DNA of 64,000 nucleotides, taken from Aquatica leii. Lineage: Eukaryota > Arthropoda > Insecta > Coleoptera > Lampyridae. This document shows, in pieces, positions 32,087 through 42,365 of this stretch. Both the position numbers and the translations under genes were made by a program. The stretch spans positions 78,062,520 through 78,126,519 of the forward strand of contig CM069432.1 in the NCBI GenBank assembly GCA_035610365.1, given 5' to 3'. The notes below the pieces were generated by a model. The model ran no database searches. It was not told where the DNA came from and saw only the letters and a program-made list of their open reading frames with translations. Each line of letters starts with the position of its first letter. The stretch's first letter is position 1.

Positions 32087-32165
32087 GGAAACATTAGCAC
32101 CTTACTGGGATCTGTACGACCTCTATTTCTAAGCCAATTTACATCTAGATAATTCAACTGATGTA

Positions 32166-32245
32166 CAGAGTGACCCATTTGTTTTAGGGTCTCAATCTGT
32201 AAAAAGTTTATTAATTGTGCGATTTAGGCCGGATGGGTCACACTG
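32166..32245. mobile_element. Tiny mariner-like MITE
   Basis: An 80-bp unit with ends CAGAGTGACCCAT and ATGGGTCACACTG, flanked by TA on both sides. Consistent with a very short Tc1/mariner MITE. Confidence 0.6.
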
Positions 32246-32247
32246 TA

Positions 32248-32653
32248 TATCAACGTATGAATTTACTTACATCTTCAATATGCTTATGAATCACACCCCT
32301 TGTAAATCCTATATTTTGAGTTGATATCCAACCTAGATAGGTAACATCTTCCATTACTGCTAGTTTATCTTAATAATATATTTCGGTTTCGTGAAACTTT
32401 CTCTTTAAATTAGAGCGTAGTCTCTGTGCTGTTGTGAGAGTTCATTTTTATGCACAAATATGTGTCGAAACAGGAATAGAATAAAATGATACTTGATCCT
32501 TATTTAACTGCCATACCTAAAATTTAAATGTACCGGATCAAAAAAAACAACATGCCTATAGCTAAAGTAGTTATAAAACAGACGGTTTTAGCTACAATTT
32601 GCTCACTGGGTGGTATACGAAAAAACTAGGGTTCCAATTATTACTACTATTGT
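32248..32653. other. No gene recognised
   Basis: AT-rich sequence without repeats or exon-like stretches that I could support. Confidence 0.4.
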
Positions 32654-34009
32654 CAGTGTTGGGATGTACCTAGGTAAATGTATCTAAGTACAAGTACCTA
32701 GGTAGTTTTTGTGTACCTAAGTACCTAGAAAGGTACTTTTTAATTTATGTACACTTTACCTGTACCTAGGTACTTTTTAGAAAGTACCTTTGTACCTAAG
32801 TACCTAATAAAATAGGTACTTTTAAGCGTAAATGTATTGTACACTTTATATATTTGTTTCGGATTTAATCACATTTGGAATTACTAAAACCTTCCAAAAA
32901 TAGTACATGACCTACGCAATTTTTCCTTAATGATACCCGAAGAATTACCGCTAATGTATATAAAACTTCCTTGTTAAAAGTGCAAATGCAGGCAGTGACA
33001 GTACACTTAAAGACACACACTTACAACAATGCAATCGGACTGTTAACGTATATGAGTAGCCAGGGTATCAAACCGAATGCGATAAATTTCGAAACGTAAT
33101 AATTTTTATAAAATCGAAGATGATTTTTAGAGCAAAGAGTTGTGGAGTTCTAGGAAAAAGCAAACAATTATAACTGATTATATAACACAATGACATTATA
33201 ATAAAATTTATTACGAATCGTATTTCTGCTTATATAAACAATACGTGCTTAATGACTTATTCTAAAAATGACATATTTGAGTTTGTATTATACTAAATTA
33301 CATAAACATAGCCGAGAACATAAGTATAACGGGTATAACCAACGGTATAACATAAATGCTGTAAGCACGACCTCAACGAAAATTAAGGTGTCGTATACGT
33401 CGCATAGCAAGTCTTCTTGGATAAGTACAAAATGATCGGTCCCTTGAAATACTTACTAACCGACGTCAACTGTATCACTAATAAACTGCCATGCGTTACC
33501 CTTCCCGTTCAGTATCTTATAATTTAGTCCCAAAACCTTAAGAAAAACATCTAAGAAGAAGTAATCTTATTTTTATTATTAAATAATGCACTTCATACAA
33601 TAAACAACAATAGTATTGCTCAATAAACTGCAATTACAAAAGTTGTATAAATTTTAATATCTTTACTGAGATTCACACCAGCTATTGTGTGTGTCATCAA
33701 CAGTGATTAATATAGTAGCGTCGTTGATTGATTTCAATCATTTCATGCATTTTATAACTGTAATTATTTATATCGTTTTTCAATGAGATCGCACAAATAA
33801 AAGTTGGCTTACTACATTTGTGTTTTCTATGATCATAAATAAGTACCTAAAAAGTACGTGAAATTCTAAGGTACATTTTTTTTTGTACCTGTACCTGTAC
33901 CTAGGTACGTTTGCCAAATCTGTACCTACACCTGTACTTAGGTACTTTTAAATAAATGTACCTGTACCTGTACCTAGGTACCAAAAAATGAGTACCTGTC
34001 ACAACACTG
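32654..34009. mobile_element. GTACCTAGGTAC-repeat element, copy C
   Basis: Starts CAGTGTTGGGATGTACC and ends GTCACAACACTG, 1356 bp. It has the same interior as copies A and B (for example GATTGATTTCAATCATTTCA and CGTATTTCTGCTTATATAAA). This is the cleanest copy, without nested insertions. No clear target duplication and no transposase. Confidence 0.78.
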
Positions 34010-34136
34010 GTCTGTTGTTTTAGCAAACAAATGATAAATATTACATTACACAAAAATAAGATTATACGATAGATTACACTAAAAAAGGTTATGAAATCAG
34101 TAAAGAATAACAAATACCAAAAACAAGCTACTGCGC

Positions 34137-35174
34137 CTTAGACTAGGAAAGAGAGGGGACTCGTAATACCCGACCTACGCCGTGAATACTGAATGTGTCG
34201 CTTTTTCGTTCGGCAGCCATTAAAAAGGTGGCAAACAATACAAGTGTCACCTTTAGCGATTTTACGTTATTTGCTTTATTTCTGAATGTAACGTCATCGT
34301 TTTCTGACGTCGTTAGAATAATTAATTGTAGTGCTTTTAACTGCAGCAGTCGCAATGATAAAAAAGAACAGGGAATTACGTTCCAGATGTAAATTAATTC
34401 TCATGACTTACTTACATTGTTTCTTGTCAGGCTAAAAATTAGTGTTTGAGTCATTATTTTAGCAGATCATTGCACTTTATAAGTAGTTGTTTTCATAAAG
34501 TTAATGTTGTTAAATTCTCACAGTTGTAGTTAAACACTTTTATTCATGATTTGTTGTAAAAACAGAATCGTGCAGCAAGTGTAGGTATTAAAATGCATAG
34601 GTGGCACGTATACTTATATATGTAAGGTACGCGATAAATTTATTTACAATTTTTTTTAATGTATTAACAAAGTTGTAACAAGTATTTAATTCAAACATCT
34701 GTTTAGCAAACGCTTTAGTAAACACCTATGGCAGCATTTTAATAACTAGGTGGTATGGCATCTGCCACCGTTAGTTGTTTTAACATACGTAGTAATAATT
34801 AATACAGATGGTAAATCAAAGATGCATTGTTAGTAAACGCATTGTAATTTTCAGATTCACGGCTGATCCGCTGATCTTCAACGTAGAAGCATTAGTGGTA
34901 GCACGTGGATGATAAATATCTGATGTATTGAACACCATCCGTTCATTTACGAACGTTTTGAATTGAATTATTATTAAAATATATCATCATATATACAACA
35001 TTGTTTAATTGTTAAACAAAAAAGACAAATACGGATATTTCTTGATTATGCAAGTGTTCTAAGGACAGCTCTTGTTTATTTTTCTGGGTGACGCCACTGG
35101 TCATATGTAATTGGTGGCAATTTGCTACACATACGTACGCGGTATTACGAGTCCCCTCTCTTTCCTAGTCTAAG
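34137..35174. mobile_element. Non-autonomous element Y
   Basis: Terminal inverted repeats of about 34 bp (CTTAGACTAGGAAAGAGAGG...) flank a 1038-bp interior without a gene. A perfect 8-bp duplication TACTGCGC lies at 34129-34136 and 35175-35182. It inserted exactly at the edge of element X copy 2. Confidence 0.85.
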
Positions 35175-35181
35175 TACTGCG

Positions 35182-35788
35182 CAGAGAGAAGATATATTTA
35201 GAGGGGAATCTCCTGTATATAAACTTGGAACACAGTTTATGGCGCCCTACAACGGTTGTGGGGAAAACAAATAGCGCGAATTTTAAACTTAATGTGTGGG
35301 TGTAGGTAGCACCCATTATTATTACAATGGTTTATTTTGAATGTTTTCTTGTTTTTGAAAGAATAGTATGAAAATTGTCACTTTTTTATAATTATGAGTT
35401 AAAAAAGCGACTTATTTCATATAACATTTTTTTATTTGCACAAATACGATTTAATTAACTTCCAGTTTCATTCGAATCAACACCGTGTGAATATTGTAAC
35501 AACTTTTCTTTAAAACGAATATGAAAACCTTCAGTTTTTAAATAATAATAAACGTTAGAATCAAACACGTGTAAAAATAACTTGCATTATTTAGTCGATT
35601 TTATTCGAGAAATGCAATTCAGCGTTTTCAGCCTTCAAGGTACGAAAAAGAGGGAAATAAAATTTGCTGTGTTTGTATTTTTTACCGATAATTATTACAT
35701 AGTGGCCTCTAACGGTTGTGGGGAAAAGTTAAAACGTTATTCCTTTTCTCTCAATTGAAGTTTCTCGTCTACAAATAGTTAGTTTATG
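35182..35788. mobile_element. Non-autonomous element X, copy 2 (inverted)
   Basis: Inverted copy of 23623-24233 (607 versus 611 bp). Its own target duplication CTACTGCG is at 35789-35796 and, displaced by element Y, at 34128-34135. Confidence 0.8.
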
Positions 35789-35796
35789 CTACTGCG

Positions 35797-37214
35797 CTAG
35801 TTACCACGAGTCGATCATGCTCCGTGAAATTTTACGGAAAAATATTTCTGAGAGTGATTCTACTGATTCTAAAAGCATTATTCTGTGATGTAACGTGATG
35901 TAACCATATACAACATATGATAAAACCTGTGGATGCAACAGTATTCCTTGCTATGATTCCTTGAGTATTCCATAAATCGTCGAATGCAACCGAAAGTACA
36001 AAACCGCCAAGAAATAGTTTTAAACTTTGGAAACAATGGATAAAACGGATCCGATAGATAGTCCGAACATGTAAGTAATTTAAATTGGTATTAGGAAGTA
36101 ATATATTCTAATGCAAAACGGATTTTAAAATATATATATTAGGTTAAGTCTACCAAAAGAAGTTGTGTTTAGTTGCACGATTGTGTTTAATCCGTTTAAT
36201 GTGTGGTACATTAAATTTTATCGATTATGATTAGATAAATATCAGTAATTGGTTGTTCTGAACTGAACTTTTGTGTTCTTTATCTACCATTTTTTGATGC
36301 TTTATAACTTCTAGTACATATATAGAAGCATACCTATTCGAGACTGAGTTTATTTATGTAATTAAAACTATGTTATAGTTTTGTGATAGTTTTTTGGGTT
36401 TAGTAGTGGTTGAAATGAATTGGATCTTGTGAAAATGTGTACGATCATGTTTCACATGTATTTTCAGAGAACTTTCTTGTACGATTCTTGTTTCCATTAT
36501 CTTTGTTGAATGCAAAAGAACGTTGAGTTCGAGAAGACCAACACAACTGTTATACTCACAGCTTGATGGAATACTTTGCAGAGTTAAATACACAATGGGT
36601 CTTTGAACAGTAGAAAGATGGGGATCAACATACACATTGTTCAACATTCTATAAGCGTACTTCTGTAAGTTGCAGAACAGAAATGGCTCAATTTGCAGTC
36701 ACTACTGATATACTGGGTAAAATTAAGTCTACCTTTTATGTTTATCCTTGGTATTGAAGATGAACTAAAATGATATAAAGAATGTTAAGTATTCGACTTA
36801 TCTTTTAAATTTAGCTTATGGTATTTTTTAGCAAATCAGACACTAGTCTTAAAATCGACTTAGGAAATTGAGGTAATGGGTTAATGTTTATAAAACGGTA
36901 CTCTGATCATCATAGAGTCTCTGACAAGCAAGATTCATATCTGTATTAACTTCATTATTGTAAACCCTTACAGGTTTTAACATAAGAAAGCTATACTAAT
37001 GATTAACACAACAACCATTATTTTAGCTTGCGTTACAGTCCAAAGTCTGCTGTCGACACTGTTGTCCACAACCATTGGTTACGTTAAAATACATATACGA
37101 CAGTATCCTAGTATCATGAACATCACAAGATGGGTACAGGCTTCGGCCGGTGTATGTAGCTAAATATGAAACATGTAGATTTATAGTCCATTAAGTTTCA
37201 AGATGTAGTGCACA
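35797..37214. other. No confirmed gene; possible short first exon
   Basis: At 36036 an ATG in good context opens 12 codons (MDKTDPIDSPN...) ending at a consensus donor GTAAGT (36071). Exon-like sequence after TTGCAG near 36680 (ATGGCTCAATTTGCAG...) could follow, but no protein family is recognisable. The remainder is AT-rich. Confidence 0.25.
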
Positions 37215-37215
37215 G

Positions 37216-38507
37216 AAACATTTAACCGGTGTGAAGTTAGCCATAGATTTCAGCCATAGAAAATAATTTCCAGTTTCACATCTTGAAAACGAATTAGAAC
37301 TATTACAAAGTGTTATATCTTTCAATACTGTTACTAAATAATAAAAACAATCAATATTAAAAAAAAAGAAAATTTTAACAACTCTCACAGATAAAACAAT
37401 TTCCTGCATTAACGCTTATTTTTCACAATGACGTGCAATTCTGATTTTTCTGCAAATTCACATACGTATAGAAAATGCATTAATAAACAACATATCAAAA
37501 AATTAGGATGTAGTTATTTCTATAATTAAAAATAATTCGATTCAAAGTTGGGCACGTCATTGCGCAAAAACGACTTTAATTAGGTGCCTTTCCCATTCGG
37601 TATCGTGAGGTGCAACCTCAATTTTGAATCGAATTATTTTTAATTAACTACATCCTAATTTTTTGATATGTTGTTTATTACTGCATTTTCTATACGTATG
37701 TGAATTTGCAGAAAAATCAGAATTGCACGTCATTGCGAAAAAACGACTTTAATTTGGTGCCGTTAGCGTTTAGCATCGTGCCGCGCAAGCCCAACTTTGA
37801 ATTGAATTATTTTTAATTATAGAAATAACTACATCCTAATTTTTTGATATGTTGTTTATTAATGCATTTTCTATACGTATGTGAATTTGCAGAAAAATCA
37901 GAATTGCACGTCATTGCGAAAAAACGACTTTAATTTGGTGCCGTTAGCGTTTAGCATCGTGCCGCGCAAGCCCAACTTTGAATCGAATTATTTTTAATTA
38001 TAGAAATAACTACATCCTAATTTTTTGGATATGTTGTTTATTAATGCATTTTCTATACGTATGTGAATTTGCAGAAAATTAAGATTTCCACGTCATTGCG
38101 AAAAAACGACTTTAATTAGGTCCCGTTGGCATTCGGTATCGTGAGGTGCAACCTCAATTTTGAATCGAATTATTTTTGATTATAGAAATAACTACATCCT
38201 AATTTTTTGATATGTTGTTTATCAATGCATTTTCTATACGTATGTGAATTTGCAGAAAAATCAGAATTGCACGTCATTGCAAAAAATAAGCGTTAATGCA
38301 GGAAATGGTTTTATCTGTGAAAGTTGTTAAAAAAATTTTTTTTTTTAAATATTAATAAAATAAATAATGATTGTTTTTATTATTTAGTAACAGTATTGAA
38401 TGAAATAACACTTTGTAATAGTTCTAATTCGTTTTTAAGATGTGAAACTGGAAATTAATTTCAATGGCTGAAATCTATGGCTAACTTCACACCGGTAAAC
38501 ATTTACA
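37216..38507. repeat. Palindrome enclosing a 181-bp tandem repeat
   Basis: Arms of about 330 bp (37216-37545 and 38175-38507) are inverted copies: CCGGTGTGAAGTTAGCCATA faces TATGGCTAACTTCACACCGG. Between them a unit of 181-182 bp repeats about four times; the string GATATGTTGTTTATTA recurs with spacing 181, 182 and 181. The unit includes CACGTCATTGCGAAAAAACG. No gene. Fold-back-type element or satellite seed. Confidence 0.85.
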
Positions 38508-38574
38508 CTGATCATTCTTTAAATCTACTTTCTCTTGAAATTGAATAGTATCAAAAAATATGCATTATCCAAGG

Positions 38575-39581
38575 ATAGTAAATGTAGAGGATTGCTAGAT
38601 TCGAATTTTCGAAATGTAAGTAAATCTTGATGCGTGACGTCAGCCGTAGACCACGCGTGGGCTTAAATACACTTTGCATACACAACATAAGACAGTTTCG
38701 CGAATTTTTATAAGAATTATCACATTTGGTGGTGTTTTACTCGTAAAAACACCTGCTTACAGGTTATTTATAATAATTTCTAATTATCCTGGCTTAATTT
38801 GAAAATTAAACTTATTTACATTATATTAGATATTGAGGTGTAATTTTACAGTGCCATCAGGAACAAGGTGCGCTCTGTTTGATTGCATAATAACCTGATT
38901 GCAACCGAAAGCAAAAACCTTACAGTTTCCAAAAGACACCGATTTAGTGTCATCTACAAATAAAAACAAATGGATTAGGTATTGTAAAGGACTGACAATC
39001 CTAACACCAGCTTTGTTCCACTCATTTCACACACGAGTTATGAACAAGATTTTCAAAATGAATGATTAGGTTTTTTAAATAAAATTGATTAATATAAATT
39101 TATTTTATTAATAAAATAAAACATTATTTCGTTTTGCCTAAGAAAAAAAACTTGAAAAAATAGGCTATTCCAAGAATAATTTATGTGTTACTAAAAAAAT
39201 TAATCAAACAAAACTATTTTTATCGTTGCATAAAAAAATTAACGCATCAAACAACAAATGAAATTAATTTTTTGTAGAGGTTTTCTTCCGTTCAAGTGAA
39301 AAAAATTTAAAGCTTTATGACGTTTAAACGTAATTTCTTAATACTTTTAAAAATTATAAATCATAAAACAATCAATAAAACTCATTAATAAAAAAAATAT
39401 TTTAATTATTAACACTATATTGTCAAATTTACACAAATAAAATATTAAGAAGTATTTTAACGTGCATCGTTATACGGATTGTGCTAGAAGTATCGAGAGC
39501 GAGGTCTACGCGTGACGTCAGCTCGTCACATGACCTAGGCAGAATAAATCGAGCGATCGAGCAATCCTGTACATTTACTAT
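38575..39581 (+). mobile_element. THAP-type DNA element, copy 2
   Basis: Inverted termini ATAGTAAATGTAGAGGATTG (38575) and its inverted counterpart ending 39581, with one or two mismatches in about 24 bp. A second inner inverted block contains CGTGACGTCAG. The interior is homologous to 19822-20452 in reverse. No clean target duplication was identified. Confidence 0.7.
38853..39069 (+). pseudogene. Degenerate THAP-domain remnant
   Basis: PSGTRCALFDC (C-x3-C), a stop, then in another frame FPKDTDLVSSTNKNKWIRYC and TPALFHSFHTRVMNKIF, stop. This is the Cys, FPKD, W order of a THAP domain. At least one frameshift or stop is present, and the closing C-x2-H is not recognisable. Confidence 0.5.
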
Positions 39582-41025
39582 TCTTGCGCATTACATACAG
39601 TTTTTATGTAGTATATTCCATAGTCGCTGCTATTCATCTAAGATAAAGACATTGAGATGACGTTTAGCGGTTTAAGAGTAAGAAGATTCTTGGAAATTCT
39701 GAAACGTATTTCAGAGATTTTATTATTTGTATCAGGTTACCAATTGAATCTTGAATTTGCTAAGAACGAAGCTGTATTGACGGGGGCGAAACATTCTTTT
39801 AGGTGGTATAACGTTATTCTTGGAATGTACTCGTTGAAATAGTAACTTAGTAAATAGTGTTAGAATTATTTTTCTCTATTTCAACATCAGAATTAGCGAT
39901 TCTTACACTCAAATCCGTGTAAGAATAAGCTAATTCTTACACGAATTTTAGTAATGTTAGTTTTTTCAAAGTTAGTATCTCTGCATCGTAAGTTGACGTT
40001 ACATGAAAAAGAAATCAAAATTATTGGAAGTTAACAATTGAAATTCAAATTTTGATGCCAAGGTAAAATAAAAACGTCCTATTAATTCAAAGTTATTTAC
40101 TTATAAAGGTATAAAGAGAAAATTTTGTATGAGATTTTAGGTTAACACATAAATTTCAATATGTCAAAGTGTAAGTGCTGCCAATTCAGTAAAATATAAA
40201 TTTCCCAATGTTGTTTTAAAAATTAAAATTATACGAAAAATATTAAATATTGTATCGAAATAGAGAAAATCGTATAAAGCACACGTCATAGAATACGTTT
40301 CAATCACTCGACCGCTTCATAAACTCACCGCTGCGCGGCTCGTGTATGAAACGCGGTCTCGTGATTGAAGTGCGTTCATTCTGTAACTTGTGTTTTAATA
40401 TACTATTCCATCTGATAGGAAAACATTTATATATAACGCAAGAATTAAAAGGGTGTACGGATGTAGAGAGAGAGAGAGAGAGAGAGACGTTTGTATGAAT
40501 GTTTATAAAACAATCCAGTGTACACTATTAGGTTCGTAAGAAGGTTGTTTTTGCTTAAATTGTTTTGTAAATACATGTCAATTGTTGATATACACCGGCG
40601 TAACTACAGGAGGGCCTCGGTAGACCGGGCATTCTTCATTAATAACTTTCTAGCACAGTAGGACATAATTTATAATTAAAAAATACACTTCACCATGAAC
40701 TAGGCCTAGGCCTCCATTAGCCCGAATGTCTACTTACGCGCATGTTGATGTACTATTATTTGAGGTATTTTTTGTTTATTCTATTGCCATCTTTCTTTCA
40801 TAATTGGACGGGTTTGTATATCTTTCTTTTAAATTGTATATTAACTCTTACAGAGATCGGGAAGAAAAAGTATAAAAAGTAATAGAAGTTGGTTTTAAGT
40901 ATTTCTCAAATTCTTGTTTTGGTATATTTCTAATCAAAGTATTAATGTGTAACCTATTTAAATGTTATCTAGTGTGCAAAATTAGTCTTGTAATGATTTT
41001 TTTGAAATGGAAAACATATATGTAA
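39582..41025. other. Intergenic region upstream of DSCC1
   Basis: Contains hairpins (TTCTTACAC / GTGTAAGAA, 39898-39945), an imperfect inverted repeat at 40285-40375 (TTCAATCACTCGACCGC facing GCGGTCTCGTGATTGAA) and a (GA)n run at 40464-40487. The DSCC1 promoter should lie here; no TATA assignment is made. Confidence 0.4.
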
Positions 41026-42274
41026 GTGATGTACATTTTTAGAAGCTCCAAGTTGACAGAACTGGAAGAAATTGAAAAAATATTGCTATTAGCAAAATTG
41101 GATCCTATTAGTTTAGCTCCAGTTACTCAAGTTGTTTCATTTGCACCACAAGAGCTTTACAACAATAATTACAAACTTTTACAACTTGATGAAAATCTAT
41201 TGAAGCAATTCGCCGAAAATGGCATAGTATTTATAAAAGGATCAGACAGCGAAAATGCGGTTATTTGTACAGAAACAGCAACTTATGATGTGTTGGAAAT
41301 AGAAACTTCTAACAGTCTGTTGTTGATGAAAGAATTAAAATTCAACGATGATCTAAAAGATAATACGAGTAAATCTACATCGAATACTACAATACATTCA
41401 ATATTCTACGATTATCTAGAACTGATACATAGTAAACCTCATTTACAGAAGTTACAATCGTTACTAGATAAATCGGTTTATAAAGGACCCGAGCATGAAA
41501 ATGAAATAGATACAAGCGATTTATATACATATAACGACATTTTAAACAGTGTTCAAGCTTCAAAAAAAGAATTAGATGATACCCTTAATGGCATGCAAAT
41601 TGTAACTATGAGCAATAAAATTCGAAAATTGGATTTTGAGTATCACTTTCGTACACTTTCATATATGCTAAAATTAATAGAAGAAAATTCTTGGGCTTTA
41701 GATGAAATTGATTTTGAAGAAACTATACAGTCTTTAGATGATTTTATACCAACAGAAGTTTTAATTTGTCTTCTTGAATTGTATACTGAAAAGTCCAAAG
41801 TAATTGATGGACTTCAATTGTATAGGTATAAACAATATGACGTGTGTAAATTTTTTGCAAGAGTTTTGCTTCATAATGCCGGAAAGTTTAATTTTCAAGA
41901 ATTTTTACAAGCTTGGCAGGAATCAGTTCCTGAAGGCATGACGACCGCACTCGAAATGCTTGAAGGAATTGCCATTATAGATAAAACGTCTATTCCAAAC
42001 GTAATATACGCATTCGAAGAAGAAAAATTACCCGAAAATATTAATGAAAGATTTGAAGTTTTATTTCATGCAAAAGAAAAGTGGACTGTTCCAGAAATAA
42101 CGCCTTATATTCAGTAAGTATAATGTTTATCATTTTATTTTAATTATTTGAGATATTGGATATTTTAGGAAAATGTCTACCGAAAAGACAGATGTAAATG
42201 CTATTTTAGCAAAATGTGCTCGTGCATCTACTTCTAAGGGTGTTAAGTATTATTCTTCAAAGCATAGTAAATAG
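41026..42274 (+). CDS. Dscc1: DSCC1/DCC1, sister chromatid cohesion protein
   Basis: Subunit of the CTF18-DSCC1-CHTF8 replication factor C-like clamp loader, acting in the nucleus in cohesion establishment and PCNA loading. Exon 1 here is 41026-42113. A 55-bp intron (GTAAGT...TTTTAG, 42114-42168) leads to the last exon 42169-42274, which gives TDVNAILAKCARASTSKGVK and ends SSKHSK. Family landmarks: ELEEIEKILLLAKLD at the start, YKLLQLDENLL, ENAVICTETATYDV, ETSNSLLL, QASKKELDDTL, FQEFLQAWQESVPEGM, EKWTVPEITPYIQ. Total about 397 residues, close to the usual length. The Met-Met at 41026 is the first in frame; a TTTTTAG just inside (41041) means a short upstream exon could supply a different N-terminus. 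A hAT element begins 91 bp after the stop. Confidence 0.93.
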
Positions 42275-42365
42275 TGAGTTTTTATATTGTTTGGAACATT
42301 GCAATGTACATATCGTTTATAGAAACTAAAAGTTTTTGTTTTTTACATATTGTGTTTATGCCAGG

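Noticed and set aside
32654-34009. Target duplication for copy C
   Set aside because: The flanking 8-mers ACTATTGT and GTCTGTTG do not match.
37500-38290. CRISPR-like array (181-bp units)
   Set aside because: The units are contiguous tandem repeats with no spacer structure, in an animal genome.
39657-39842. 61-codon plus-strand frame before DSCC1
   Set aside because: No motif, and no splice link to DSCC1 could be supported.
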